A DNA stretch of 64,000 nucleotides from Shouchella rhizosphaerae (GTDB taxonomy: Bacteria > Bacillota > Bacilli > Bacillales > Bacillaceae_D): assembly GCF_900142675.1 (NCBI RefSeq), contig NZ_FRBS01000005.1, positions 1,134-65,133 on the forward strand, in the 5' to 3' direction. The notes under the pieces were generated by a model, which saw nothing but the letters and a program-made list of their open reading frames with translations, did no database searches and was not told the DNA's origin. The position numbers were made by a program, and so were the translations under genes. Of this stretch, positions 9,577 through 20,923 are shown in pieces (the first letter of the stretch is position 1; the number at the start of each line of letters is the position of its first letter).

Positions 9577-10605
9577 TTAACGGCCCGCCGTCCAGTAGGC
9601 TTTTGTAAAGAAAGCTTTAAAGGATCCATAGCCTCGGAAAAAATGAAGGCAAAAAAACGTCCACATGCATGGAAGCAACCATTTCCAACCTTTCTTCCTC
9701 GCAAAACCGGTTGACGCATAGGCACTGGCGCCGATATAGGCAATTACACATAGAGCAAAAAACAACGCAAAGCCGGGATGAAAAAAGGAGGCCGCCAGCA
9801 GTGCAAGGCCGGCTATAAACGCAAATAACGGCGCTTTGTGGCGGTTTCCAAGGGAGCCAGGCGTCACGCGGTTGGCAACAATCGTCCACATGCCGTCGCC
9901 TAGCGACTTGTCTATAAGGCCGCCTATTGTGCTTCTGACATAGTAAGTAGAACAAATGGTTGTCGAAAGAAAAAACGTTTTTCCGGCGGCGCGCATCCGT
10001 TTGTGGAATTCCAAGTCTTCGTTTCGTTTTAATTGCTCGTTAAAATAGCCGACTTCTTGAAATACACTTCGTTTATAAGCGCCATATGGCACTGTGTCGA
10101 CAAAGCCTTCCCAAACTTGGTCACTAGCCAATGTACGGAATTTAGAGTTGCCGACGCCAAAAGGATGGGAATAGACATATTCATTGATGCCACCTTGGAC
10201 GCCCTCGCCTTTAGATTCAATGATACCGCCTACGACATCAGCATCAGGCCGTTTACGAATCACCTTCGCATAGCGGAGCAGAAAGTCATCAGGAATCGAT
10301 GTATGGCCATCAATCCGAAGAACGTACTCCCCTGAGGCTTCCTTAATCGCTAAGTTCCAGCCGACTGGAAGCGTTTGTTTCGGGTTATCGACCAATTTAA
10401 TGATCGGATGCTTCTGTTGGTATGAGCTCACAATTTCTCGTGTATTGTCCGTCGAATGGCCGTCTACCACAATCAGCTCCATCTCGAAACCGTTGCGTTG
10501 CTGGTTAAGCACTTGCTCAAGCAGACGACCAATATAAGCTTCTTCGTTGCGTAAGACGAGCAATACGGAAAAAAATGGCGTGCGCTGTTCTGTCTGCTCG
10601 CCCAT
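9577..10605 (-). CDS. Family 2 glycosyltransferase, ExoA-like, with C-terminal membrane segments
   Basis: A 342-residue protein. Residues 1-230 are a GT-A domain (SVLLVLRNEEAYIGRLL near 12-28, LIVVDGHSTDNT, LRIDGH as the metal-binding motif, then NRNEDLEFHKRMR as acceptor region, partly KRNEDLEFH). The last 100 residues contain two or three hydrophobic spans, as in ExoA of succinoglycan synthesis. It should add a sugar to a lipid-linked intermediate at the inner membrane face. The ATG at 10605 is preceded by GGGGGAGAGGA; a longer frame to 10752 lacks a ribosome site and has an atypical N-terminus. It is the most upstream gene of the minus-strand glycopolymer block. Confidence 0.85.
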   Translation of the reverse strand: MGEQTEQRTPFFSVLLVLRNEEAYIGRLLEQVLNQQRNGFEMELIVVDGHSTDNTREIVSSYQQKHPIIKLVDNPKQTLPVGWNLAIKEASGEYVLRIDGHTSIPDDFLLRYAKVIRKRPDADVVGGIIESKGEGVQGGINEYVYSHPFGVGNSKFRTLASDQVWEGFVDTVPYGAYKRSVFQEVGYFNEQLKRNEDLEFHKRMRAAGKTFFLSTTICSTYYVRSTIGGLIDKSLGDGMWTIVANRVTPGSLGNRHKAPLFAFIAGLALLAASFFHPGFALFFALCVIAYIGASAYASTGFARKKGWKWLLPCMWTFFCLHFFRGYGSFKAFFTKAYWTAGR

Positions 10606-10797
10606 TTCCTCTCCCCCTGATTCATGTATTGACAATGGTGATAATACTACCGGAAAGTGCCTTAGAAGTAAACATTCTTCCCCCCATTTACATGACTGGC
10701 ATAGAATTTTAGGGAATTTTGTTGTTTTTTCTTCTATTACCGGCAAAGCCATTTTATACTAGATAGAGACTTAAGCATACAGAAAGGACGACATTGA

Positions 10798-11568
10798 TTG
10801 AAGAACACAGTCTTTACAGCACTGATAGTGGTTAGTGTTGTTGGCATGGTGATCGCCCACTTTCATTACCAAAATCGCGTTAATACGATTGCAAAAGAGG
10901 CTATTTCCCAAGCATCTGTCGACACACACAGCCAAGAGAAAACAACCAAAGCGGAGCCTGATAGCGAGGCAATTGAAATCGGCGGATGGCTTGGCGATTT
11001 TCTTGACAGCCAAGACGATGACTCGGCGCATATTGTCTTTTTCGGTTCTAGCTCCATTGAGAACGAAAACGGAAAAAGCTGGCCAGAGCTTGTGATGGAA
11101 CAAATTAAAAATGAAGCTGCTTCGCCTGCTATCGATTACGAAGTGATTTCAGTCGGAAGCGACACAACAAGCGACCAGCTTCTGGAAGAAGGGTTTGCCG
11201 AAAAGATTGCAGCATCCGAGCCTGACGTGCTTGTGCTCGAATCACTGACGCTTAACGACAATGGCAATCTTGTAGCATCTGACTCAATTGCCCACCTTTC
11301 TGCTTTTATTGACGCTGTTTCCGAACAAATTCCAGGGATTGAAATCATCCTTGTGCCGACAAACCCAATCGGCCCAGCAACCGTCTACCCTGGACAAATT
11401 GATGTGTTAAACGAACAAGCCCCTTCTCTCCCTGTAACGTATGTGGACCATTGGGATGCTTGGCCTGCCGAGGAAGAAATGGCCGCATACGTGGAAAGCG
11501 GGCGACCGACAAGTGAAGGCCATGAACTTTGGGCGTCGGCTTTTAGTCAATTTTTCATTGGCGAGTAA
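10798..11568 (+). CDS. Membrane-anchored SGNH/GDSL-type hydrolase
   Basis: A 256-residue protein that starts at TTG with AAAGGA nine bases upstream. An uncleaved signal anchor covers residues 3-21 and puts the rest outside the cell. The SGNH fold is indicated by FGSSSIENENGKSWPELV (block I Ser), SVGSDTTSDQLLE (block II Gly), VLESLTLNDNG and PTSEGHELWA, which holds the C-terminal His; the Asp usually three residues before this His is replaced by Ser. Bacillus relatives (YpmR-like) are presumed esterases or lipases. It is divergent from the polysaccharide cluster, so deacetylation or acyl removal from envelope glycans is possible but unproven. Confidence 0.75.
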   Translation: MKNTVFTALIVVSVVGMVIAHFHYQNRVNTIAKEAISQASVDTHSQEKTTKAEPDSEAIEIGGWLGDFLDSQDDDSAHIVFFGSSSIENENGKSWPELVMEQIKNEAASPAIDYEVISVGSDTTSDQLLEEGFAEKIAASEPDVLVLESLTLNDNGNLVASDSIAHLSAFIDAVSEQIPGIEIILVPTNPIGPATVYPGQIDVLNEQAPSLPVTYVDHWDAWPAEEEMAAYVESGRPTSEGHELWASAFSQFFIGE

Positions 11569-11605
11569 GCAGTTTGCTTTTCATTTTTTCAAAATGCGCT
11601 ATAAT

Positions 11606-11645
11606 GGACGTTCTGTTCACATGAACAGAACGTCCTTTCGTTTTT
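11606..11645 (+). terminator. Rho-independent terminator
   Basis: A perfect 13-bp stem (GGACGTTCTGTTC) with loop ACAT is followed by TTTCGTTTTT. It ends the SGNH hydrolase gene and isolates the nrd operon. Confidence 0.92.
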
Positions 11646-11669
11646 GGCCAAAAAAATGTTTTTTAAAAG

Positions 11670-11732
11670 TTATACACAAGCGTTTCCCTTCGTGGACAAG
11701 CCTCTGTTCTAATTGTGCACAGGTTGGGGATA

Positions 11733-11733
<1 letters not shown>
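11670..11733 (+). promoter_or_regulatory. Cluster of DnaA-box-like 9-mers upstream of nrdI
   Basis: TTATACACA at 11670-11678 and TGGGGATAA at 11725-11733 (TTATCCCCA on the other strand) each differ from the DnaA box TTATCCACA by one base. CGTGGACAA at about 11691 and TTGTGCACA at about 11713 differ by two. They lie 95-160 bp before nrdI. Confidence 0.45.
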
Positions 11734-14278
<2,545 letters not shown>

Positions 14279-14314
14279 CAAAGTTTAAATGCAACCTAAA
14301 AAGGAGAGTGCCTA

Positions 14315-15319
14315 ATGACGCACGTCTACGATGCGGCCAACTGGTCCAAGCATGAAGATGATTTTACGCAAATGTTTTATAACCAAAACGTCAAACAGTT
14401 TTGGCTTCCCGAGGAAGTCGCCTTAAATGGCGACCTTCTCACGTGGAAGTATTTGACGCCTGCCGAAAAAGACACGTATATGAAAGTGCTTGCCGGCTTG
14501 ACGTTGCTCGACACCGAACAAGGAAACACTGGCATGCCTCTTGTGGCAGAACACGTCCAAGGCCACCAACGCAAAGCGGTTTTGAACTTTATGGCAATGA
14601 TGGAAAACGCCGTCCATGCCAAGTCTTATTCAAACATTTTCATGACGCTTGCTACATCAGAAGAAATCAATGATTTGTTTGAATGGGTCAAAGTCAACCC
14701 CCGCCTCCAAAAAAAGGCCAATACAATCGTCTCGATTTACAAAGACATTAAACGCGGCGACGACATTTCTCTTTTTAAAGCACTAGTCGCTTCTGTCTAC
14801 TTAGAAAGCTTTTTGTTCTACAGCGGTTTCTACTACCCGCTTTATTTCTATGGCCAAGGAAAGTTGATGCAAAGCGGTGAAATTATTAACCTCATTCTTC
14901 GCGATGAAGCAATCCATGGCGTATACATTGGGCTGCTGGCACAAGAGATTTACAACAAGCAATCTCCTGATACACAAAAGGAACTGCACCAATTTGCGAT
15001 TGAGCTTTTAGATGAACTGTATAAAAATGAGCTCCTCTATACGGAAGATCTGTATGATCAAGTGGGGCTTTCCCATGATGTAAAAAAATTCATTCGCTAC
15101 AATGCCAATAAAGCGTTAATGAACCTTGGCTTTGATCCTTATTTTGAAGACGAGGACATCAACCCGATCGTCCTCAATGGACTGAATACAAAAACGAAGT
15201 CACATGACTTTTTCTCGATGAAAGGAAACGGCTACAAAAAAGCAACGGTTGAACCCCTCCGTGATGAGGATTTCTTCTTTCCAGAAGCAGAGGAAAAAGC
15301 AAAGCAAGAGCAGCGTTAA
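14315..15319 (+). CDS. nrdF: Class Ib ribonucleoside-diphosphate reductase, beta subunit
   Basis: The 334-residue radical-generating subunit partners NrdE and is activated with NrdI. The dimetal and radical residues are in place: [10 protein letters not shown] (first Asp), [14 protein letters not shown] (Glu and His ligands and the tyrosyl-radical Tyr) and [12 protein letters not shown] (second Glu and His pair). AAGGAGAG precedes the ATG. It is the last gene of nrdIEF and is followed by a double hairpin terminator. Confidence 0.97.
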   Translation: MTHVYDAANWSKHEDDFTQMFYNQNVKQFWLPEEVALNGDLLTWKYLTPAEKDTYMKVLAGLTLLDTEQGNTGMPLVAEHVQGHQRKAVLNFMAMMENAVHAKSYSNIFMTLATSEEINDLFEWVKVNPRLQKKANTIVSIYKDIKRGDDISLFKALVASVYLESFLFYSGFYYPLYFYGQGKLMQSGEIINLILRDEAIHGVYIGLLAQEIYNKQSPDTQKELHQFAIELLDELYKNELLYTEDLYDQVGLSHDVKKFIRYNANKALMNLGFDPYFEDEDINPIVLNGLNTKTKSHDFFSMKGNGYKKATVEPLRDEDFFFPEAEEKAKQEQR

Positions 15320-15324
15320 TCGTG

Positions 15325-15384
15325 GGTTATCGACCTTGTCGATAACCTTCCAAGAGCAGGATGAATCGCCTGCTCTTCCTTTTT
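15325..15384 (+). terminator. Double hairpin terminator of nrdIEF
   Basis: A first 10-bp hairpin (GGTTATCGAC, loop CTT) at 15325-15347 is followed by a second (AAGAGCAGG/CCTGCTCTT) at 15352-15377 with a CCTTTTT tail. The second is the likely terminator. Confidence 0.82.
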
Positions 15385-15506
15385 GCTTTTCGCAAAGTTA
15401 AAAAAATCCTCTTGCTTTGCATGCCTAGCTGTACGATAATGTACATGTTCAACGATCAGCAGCGATGCCTTTTCACTTGCTGCTTTTTCGACAGGGGGAA
15501 ACTACG

Positions 15507-16133
15507 TTGGGAAAAATGGATGAAATGATTGTTGTCGCACCGCGCAAACACGTTTTCCATAACGAAACGCTTGCTTTTCAAGGCGTTGTGAGCGAACGGG
15601 AACAAGTCGCAACGATTATGAACCGCCTTAACCGCCACTTCAGCGAGATGCGCCGTGGCAATGCAGAAGAAGACACCACTTACAAACAGCCAATTCCTTA
15701 TGTCGTCATTCGTCGTGGGAAAGAAATCTACTCCTACGAACGCCTAAGCGGCGGCGGCGAGGCCCGCTTGCATAATCAACTTTCCATTGGCTTTGGCGGC
15801 CATATGAATGCCATTATGTCATCAAGCTTTATTGAAATGCTTGAAGCCAATACACATCGAGAATTACACGAAGAACTTATTTTTGATGCAAGCAAGCAAA
15901 AAGCAATGAAGACGATTGGCTTAATTAACGACGATGCCAACGAAGTCGGCCGCGTCCACCTAGGTATTCTCTCCGTCCTTGATCTCGAAGAGGATACAGA
16001 CGTTGCCATCCGGGAAACAAATCAACTTGCCGGGCGTTGGGTTACCCTTGAAGAGCTAAGCGCTCAGCCGATGTATGACCGGCTAGAAAGCTGGTCCAAA
16101 TTCGTTGTTGATATTTTAAACCATACTTCTTAA
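15507..16133 (+). CDS. Nudix-like phosphoesterase
   Basis: A 208-residue protein with a Nudix-type core: FGGHMN at about 108-113 followed, after an insertion, by ANTHRELHEELIFD, which holds the RExxEE metal-binding part of the Nudix box. The Gly-to-RE spacing is longer than in the classic GX5EX7REUXEEXGU motif. Related Firmicutes proteins of about 200 residues are annotated as phosphoesterases of unknown substrate. GGGGG lies eight bases before the TTG at 15507; an ATG at 15516 is a close alternative. It follows the nrd terminator, so it is a separate unit. A role in nucleotide clean-up would fit but is not shown. Confidence 0.7.
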   Translation: MGKMDEMIVVAPRKHVFHNETLAFQGVVSEREQVATIMNRLNRHFSEMRRGNAEEDTTYKQPIPYVVIRRGKEIYSYERLSGGGEARLHNQLSIGFGGHMNAIMSSSFIEMLEANTHRELHEELIFDASKQKAMKTIGLINDDANEVGRVHLGILSVLDLEEDTDVAIRETNQLAGRWVTLEELSAQPMYDRLESWSKFVVDILNHTS

Positions 16134-16138
16134 TACGT

Positions 16139-16172
16139 TAAGCCCGCTATATGTAAATAGCGGGCTATTATT
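16139..16172 (+). terminator. Terminator between convergent genes
   Basis: A 10-bp stem (AGCCCGCTAT) with a six-base loop is followed by ATTATTC. It ends the Nudix-like gene and may also slow transcripts from pncA on the other strand. Confidence 0.75.
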
Positions 16173-16179
16173 CGGACTT

Positions 16180-16725
16180 CTACACAACCGTTGCTCCCAA
16201 TGCTTGCTGAAAGTGGCGCAAGGCCCACTCATGGCCAGATTCATCGAAACTAGCAACGCCGTCTTTATAAATAGTTAATTTGTAGCCAAGGGAATATGCA
16301 TAAACGGCTGTATGAAGCACGCAAATATCAGTAACGTCGCCAACAAGATGGACATCCGTAATGCCTCTTTCCCGCAATAGCAAATCAAGATTGGTTCCGA
16401 CAAAAGCAGAGTAGCGTGTTTTATCAAGCCATAGGACATGACCCTCTCCCTTTATCCGCTCATATTGAGTGCCGACCTTTCCATACAGTTCGCGCCCTTT
16501 CGTGCCACGGATGTTATGGGGCGGAAAAAGCGCTGTTTCCGGGTGGCATTGATCGTTTTGTTCGTGCACATCAACGGCATAGACGACTAAATCACCGGCC
16601 CGGTGGAACGCCTCGACTTTGTCTACAATCGTAGCTTCAATCGCTTGCCCTGGCGCTCCTACCGTTAATGCTCCTTCATCGGCAATAAAATCATACGTAT
16701 AATCAATCACAAGCAAAGCTTTCAT
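16180..16725 (-). CDS. pncA: Nicotinamidase
   Basis: PncA hydrolyses nicotinamide to nicotinate for NAD salvage. The 181-residue isochorismatase-fold protein has LLVIDYTYDF (catalytic Asp), HPETALFPPHNIRGTKG (metal-binding region), DKTRYSAF (catalytic Lys) and DVTDICVLHTAVYAYS with the nucleophilic Cys. It is close in length and order to Bacillus subtilis PncA. The ATG at 16725 has GAGGAAGGTG upstream; a longer frame to 16755 is not needed. It is monocistronic and convergent with the Nudix-like gene. Confidence 0.9.
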   Translation of the reverse strand: MKALLVIDYTYDFIADEGALTVGAPGQAIEATIVDKVEAFHRAGDLVVYAVDVHEQNDQCHPETALFPPHNIRGTKGRELYGKVGTQYERIKGEGHVLWLDKTRYSAFVGTNLDLLLRERGITDVHLVGDVTDICVLHTAVYAYSLGYKLTIYKDGVASFDESGHEWALRHFQQALGATVV

Positions 16726-16845
16726 CGCTTCACCTTCCTCTTTTCTTCCTATCATAACGCAAAAAGCGAACCACGCCTATAAAATGTGAATCCATGTACA
16801 ACACGATGCTTTTTTGATACGTTATCGTTAAAAGGAGGCGTTTCT

Positions 16846-17052
16846 GTGAAAACTGTTGATGAACTTCAAGCCACGCTAGCTGAATTAAAAAGCGATTTTG
16901 TCCGCATCCAAGGCGACGTCGAAAAAATTGAGACAACTGGCGGCAATGTCGCACAAGCAGTAAAACAGCTAACTGCTTTAGAAGAGGAAATTGCAAGTGT
17001 GAGGAAACAACTTAACGAGGCCATTAAGAATAGGGACAAAGAGGACGCGTAG
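16846..17052 (+). CDS. Small coiled-coil protein of unknown function
   Basis: A 68-residue acidic helical protein that starts at GTG with a perfect AAAGGAGG ribosome site. Heptad-like spacing of Leu, Ile and Val through VDELQATLAELK and LTALEEEIASVRKQL suggests a coiled coil. There are no Cys residues and no membrane segment. It resembles the small conserved hypothetical proteins common in Bacillaceae; I do not know its role. The stop codon lies within its own terminator hairpin. Confidence 0.75.
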   Translation: MKTVDELQATLAELKSDFVRIQGDVEKIETTGGNVAQAVKQLTALEEEIASVRKQLNEAIKNRDKEDA

Positions 17053-17069
17053 CGCCTCTTTGCTTTTTT
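17037..17069 (+). terminator. Terminator overlapping a stop codon
   Basis: AAAGAGGACGC and GCGCCTCTTT form a stem with one bulged A, followed by GCTTTTTT. The TAG of the preceding small gene lies in the loop. Confidence 0.75.
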
Positions 17070-17131
17070 CATGTCCGCCCTTCTTTCCACATAGGTATAG
17101 AGTATTAACAAGAGGAAAGAGGGTTTTTTTC

Positions 17132-18424
17132 ATGCAATTGCACGTCGTTCAGGCAGGGGAATCGCTCTATGGCATTGCCCAAGCTTACAGTACGTCGCCC
17201 CAGTCGATTGCCACTGCCAACCAACTGGATGCCCCTAATGAACTTGTTGTCGGCCAGACGCTTGTCATTCCCATCTACGGAAGATACTATTTTGTCCAGC
17301 CTGGTGATACATTAAGCGTCATTGCTGCGCGCTATGGCTTTTCTGTCCAACAGTTGGCCGAAATAAACAACCTTATGCCAACTCAAGTTCTCCCTGTCGG
17401 TTTTCGTCTTTACTTGCCTCCTGCCGCCAAGCAGGAAATTGAAACGAATGCCTATATTGAACCAACACAGGATACGATTAGCGAGGCGTTGCTCACTTCT
17501 GCCCGCGAAGCAGCTCCATACTTAACGTACTTAGCACCGTTCAGTTACCGTATCACTGCTGAAGGCGCACTGTTGCCTGTTCCCTTAGGCAGTCTTCCTG
17601 ATATTGCCGACGAAAACAATACTGCTTTAATGATGGTGATTACAAACTTGCAGGAAGGGGCATTTAGTGGCGAACTTGGCCAGACTGTACTAGAATCACC
17701 TGACATCCAAAATACACTCCTTGATGCGATTATCACAGAAGCCAATCGTGTTGGCCGCTTTTCTGATGTCCACTTCGATTTTGAATTTTTACCTCCAGCC
17801 ATGAGAGAACCTTATAATGCCTTTCTAAGAAAAGCAGTCGACAGGCTCCATCAAGAAGGGCTGTTAGTCTCCACTGCTCTTGCCCCAAAAACAAGCGCTG
17901 CCCAAACAGGGCAATGGTATGAAGCTCATGATTATCGGGCCCATGGTGACATTGTCGATTTTGTTGTGCTCATGACCTATGAGTGGGGCTACTCAGGCGG
18001 ACCCCCTCAGGCCGTTTCGCCAATAGGGCCTGTTACCGAAGTAGTCGAATACGCTTTAACTGAAATGGCGCCAGATAAAATCATGCTTGGCCAAAATTTA
18101 TATGGCTACGATTGGACATTGCCGTTCGAACCTGGCGGAGAATACGCCCGGGCAATTAGCCCCCAGCAAGCGATTGCATTAGCGCGTGAACATAATGTTG
18201 CGATTGAGTTTGACACAGATGCACAGGCCCCTTTCTTCCACTACATTGACGCGAACGGTAGGGAACATGAAGTGTGGTTTGAAGATGGCCGTTCCATCCA
18301 GGCGAAGTTCAACCTAATTAAACAGAACGAACTTCGAGGCATTAGCTACTGGAAGCTCGGCTTGTCATTCCCGCAAAACTGGCTGTTGCTCAATGACCAA
18401 TTTACGATCCGCAAACGCCGCTAA
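17132..18424 (+). CDS. sleL: Spore cortex-lytic N-acetylglucosaminidase with two LysM domains
   Basis: SleL/YaaH is a spore-coat-located glycoside hydrolase family 18 enzyme that degrades cortex peptidoglycan fragments at germination. The 430-residue protein has LysM domains at about 2-46 and 51-96 (VVQAGESLYGIAQAYS and VQPGDTLSVIAARYG) and a GH18 domain from about 115 to the end. The catalytic motif is reduced to HFDFEFL, with the Glu retained, and YEWGYSGGPPQAVSPIGPV matches YaaH closely. AAAGAGGG lies eight bases before the ATG at 17132. There is no classical signal peptide, as in YaaH, which enters the spore coat from the mother cell. It supports a spore-forming host. Confidence 0.92.
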   Translation: MQLHVVQAGESLYGIAQAYSTSPQSIATANQLDAPNELVVGQTLVIPIYGRYYFVQPGDTLSVIAARYGFSVQQLAEINNLMPTQVLPVGFRLYLPPAAKQEIETNAYIEPTQDTISEALLTSAREAAPYLTYLAPFSYRITAEGALLPVPLGSLPDIADENNTALMMVITNLQEGAFSGELGQTVLESPDIQNTLLDAIITEANRVGRFSDVHFDFEFLPPAMREPYNAFLRKAVDRLHQEGLLVSTALAPKTSAAQTGQWYEAHDYRAHGDIVDFVVLMTYEWGYSGGPPQAVSPIGPVTEVVEYALTEMAPDKIMLGQNLYGYDWTLPFEPGGEYARAISPQQAIALAREHNVAIEFDTDAQAPFFHYIDANGREHEVWFEDGRSIQAKFNLIKQNELRGISYWKLGLSFPQNWLLLNDQFTIRKRR

Positions 18425-18550
18425 TACACGTTTAGGCAGATGCAAAAACGGCAATTCTATAAGTGCCTGTCCAAGGCAAAACAAGGCAGTAGGAATCGAT
18501 GTGGCATCGTCGTCCTAAAGCCTGAAAAGTTGGAGTAAAGAAGGTGCATT

Positions 18551-19306
18551 ATGTCCCAAAAAACAGCGGTCATAACTGGAGCAGCATCAGGGATCGGCAG
18601 AGCAACAGCAATGGCATTTGCCAAAGAAGGAACCACGCTTGTTTTAATCGATCAAGACGAACAAAGGTTAAAAACGTTGAAAGCGGAGCTTGATAAAGAG
18701 CACGTTTATTGTTTTCAGGCTGACATTTCAGACGCCAAACGGATGGAGACTGTATTTAATGAAATCGGCGAAACGGTGAAAACCATTGATATTGTCTTTG
18801 CCAATGCTGGCATAAACGGCACGGTCACTTCGATTGAAGCGTTTGAGCCGAAGGATTGGGAACAAACGGTGCAAGTCAATTTAACAGGCACTTTTTTAAG
18901 CGTCAAATATGCGATTCCACTTATGAAAAAACAGGGCGGAAGCATCATGATGACCAGTTCGGTTAACGGCACTCGTGTCTTTTCCAACTTCGGTATGTCT
19001 GCTTACAGCGCCTCAAAAGCAGGAATTGCCGCTTTTGCCAAGATGGCCGCACTAGAACTTGCCAACTATGGCATACGCGTCAATGTCATTTGCCCAGGCG
19101 CCATTCGCACACACATCGATGAACGGACATACCGCCATGAAGAAGCACTCAAACCGATTACAATCCATAAAAATAGCGAGCCATTTCCGACACCTCCTGG
19201 CACGCCAGAGCAAGTTGCTGACACTGTCCTTTATTTAGCATCAGACGGCGCTAAACATATAAGCGGCGCAGAAATCGTGATTGACGGGGCGCAGACATTG
19301 CTTTAA
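18551..19306 (+). CDS. Short-chain dehydrogenase/reductase
   Basis: A 251-residue classical SDR. The NAD(P)-binding TGAASGIG is at about 9-16, DQDEQR after the second strand has acidic Asp favouring NAD, NAG is at FANAGING, and the catalytic YSASKAG follows the Ser of MTSSVNG. The C-terminus ends in SGAEIVIDGAQ. AAAGAAGG precedes the ATG. It resembles B. subtilis YvaG/YxnA-type oxidoreductases but the substrate is not deducible. It stands alone, followed by a terminator. Confidence 0.85.
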   Translation: MSQKTAVITGAASGIGRATAMAFAKEGTTLVLIDQDEQRLKTLKAELDKEHVYCFQADISDAKRMETVFNEIGETVKTIDIVFANAGINGTVTSIEAFEPKDWEQTVQVNLTGTFLSVKYAIPLMKKQGGSIMMTSSVNGTRVFSNFGMSAYSASKAGIAAFAKMAALELANYGIRVNVICPGAIRTHIDERTYRHEEALKPITIHKNSEPFPTPPGTPEQVADTVLYLASDGAKHISGAEIVIDGAQTLL

Positions 19307-19395
19307 ACAGCAATCAGACTGATAGAAAACATCTGGCCTACGAGATGTGTAGGCGAGGAAAACGCCGAATCATGAATAATGCGAGGCAACGACAG

Positions 19396-19435
19396 CCGGA
19401 GCAGCCATCCTACTGGAGGCTGCTCCGGTTTTATT
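19396..19435 (+). terminator. Terminator between SDR and convergent sucrase gene
   Basis: CCGGAGCAGCC and GGCTGCTCCGG form a perfect 11-bp stem followed by TTTTATT. The tail overlaps the stop of the minus-strand GH32 gene, so one element may serve both. Confidence 0.88.
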
Positions 19436-20921
19436 CACTCCAAATAGACTTGAGCTTGTGAACGGTGCATGTTGGCATAACGATGCTCCCTCCTTCTGCA
19501 AATACGGTCATGCCAGTGCTTGTTTCTTGCGGATAAATTCGGCTCGTTATTACCGTTTCTCCATCATTAATGAACACTTCAACCGAAGAACGATCGATAA
19601 ACAAGCGAACATCGATTGTGGCCGCAGACTTGATTGAAACCGTCCGTGCTCCGCCTGGCCCTTCCCCTGAGCGAGATCGATCCAACGTAACCGTGTGCTT
19701 CAACAAGTCAAATCGAAGCACCGTTTCCTCGCTCCCATCTGCCGCACAGCAAAATCTGATGCCAAAAGCAGAAGCATCCGAATCAACAAGAGCGAACTGG
19801 GCTTCAAGCTCGACTAGGTTGCCTGATGAAAGGATGGGGTGCACGTGCTTGACGTGAAGCGGGCCAATAGGGGTCGATTGTTGGCGCAATAACGTCAACT
19901 CTTCAATTGGTTTCATTGCTATTTTTCCTTCTTCAGTAAGCACCAATTCCCTTGGCAAAGTCATCGCCCCTGCCCAACCATGCTTCTGGCTTGGCTTTGG
20001 CGATTCCCACATATCCATCCAACCGATGGCAATCCGCCTGCCTTTGCCGTCCAACAACGTTTGCACGGCATAAAAATCATGCCCGTAATCAAGCTCTGTA
20101 AAGCTGCTTCGTATAAATTGGCCATTCACATAATCACCCACCATATAAACCGTTTGATGATGATTTAAATACCGGTCTCCTTCTGGCTCAACGCCTTGTG
20201 GTGAAGCAAGCAGCACATATTTATCGCCGAGCTTGAAAAAGTCCGGGCATTCCCACATATAGCCTTCATTGCCACCGTCATTTTGGGCAAGCACACCTCG
20301 GTATGTCCATTCTTCAAGGTTAGCCGATTCATATAGCAACACTTGCCCTTGGTCATGTTTAGTCGCCCCAACAACCATGAACCAAACACCGTTTTCACGC
20401 CACACTTTTGGATCGCGGAAATCCTGCCCCATCCCTGCTGGTTGTTGGTGAATCACCGGATTAGCGTTTGCTTTATAAAAGTGGATGCCGTCACGGCTAC
20501 GGGCAATGTTTTGGTTTTGCACAATGACATCTTTTTCAGGATCAATGACATTGTGGCCTGTATATATGAGTGTTAGCGTACCCTGGTCGTCTACCGCACT
20601 TCCTGAAAAACAGCCATCGCGGTCATACGCCTCACCAGGAGCTAAAGCAACGGGCAAATGGTGCCAATGAATAAGATCATCGCTTATTCCATGGCCCCAA
20701 TGCATCGGGCCCCATGTTTCCCCATATGGGTAGTGTTGGTAAAAGGCATGGTATTGGCCGTTGAAATAAATGAGCCCATTTGGGTCATTCATCCACCCCG
20801 AAGGCGCCATTAAATGATAGCGAAGCCGATAGGCAGCACGTTCATTTTGGTTTGCTTGAACGGTTTTTGTAGCTTGCGTCACTCGTTCTCTATGGCTTTT
20901 ATTTCCGTGTACTTGATTCAT
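19431..20921 (-). CDS. sacA: Intracellular GH32 sucrose-6-phosphate hydrolase / fructosidase
   Basis: A 496-residue GH32 enzyme without signal peptide. Catalytic motifs are WMNDPNG (nucleophile Asp), FRDPKVW (transition-state stabiliser) and MWECPDFF (acid/base Glu), then a C-terminal beta-sandwich with DRSSVEVFINDG. It should cleave fructosyl bonds of sucrose(-phosphate) or short fructans in the cytoplasm. It follows a secreted GH32 lipoprotein by two bases and ends an ABC-transport operon rather than a PTS one, so imported unphosphorylated fructo-oligosaccharides are a more likely substrate than sucrose-6-phosphate. The symbol is therefore only approximate. Confidence 0.85.
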   Translation of the reverse strand: MNQVHGNKSHRERVTQATKTVQANQNERAAYRLRYHLMAPSGWMNDPNGLIYFNGQYHAFYQHYPYGETWGPMHWGHGISDDLIHWHHLPVALAPGEAYDRDGCFSGSAVDDQGTLTLIYTGHNVIDPEKDVIVQNQNIARSRDGIHFYKANANPVIHQQPAGMGQDFRDPKVWRENGVWFMVVGATKHDQGQVLLYESANLEEWTYRGVLAQNDGGNEGYMWECPDFFKLGDKYVLLASPQGVEPEGDRYLNHHQTVYMVGDYVNGQFIRSSFTELDYGHDFYAVQTLLDGKGRRIAIGWMDMWESPKPSQKHGWAGAMTLPRELVLTEEGKIAMKPIEELTLLRQQSTPIGPLHVKHVHPILSSGNLVELEAQFALVDSDASAFGIRFCCAADGSEETVLRFDLLKHTVTLDRSRSGEGPGGARTVSIKSAATIDVRLFIDRSSVEVFINDGETVITSRIYPQETSTGMTVFAEGGSIVMPTCTVHKLKSIWSE

Positions 20922-20923
20922 CC

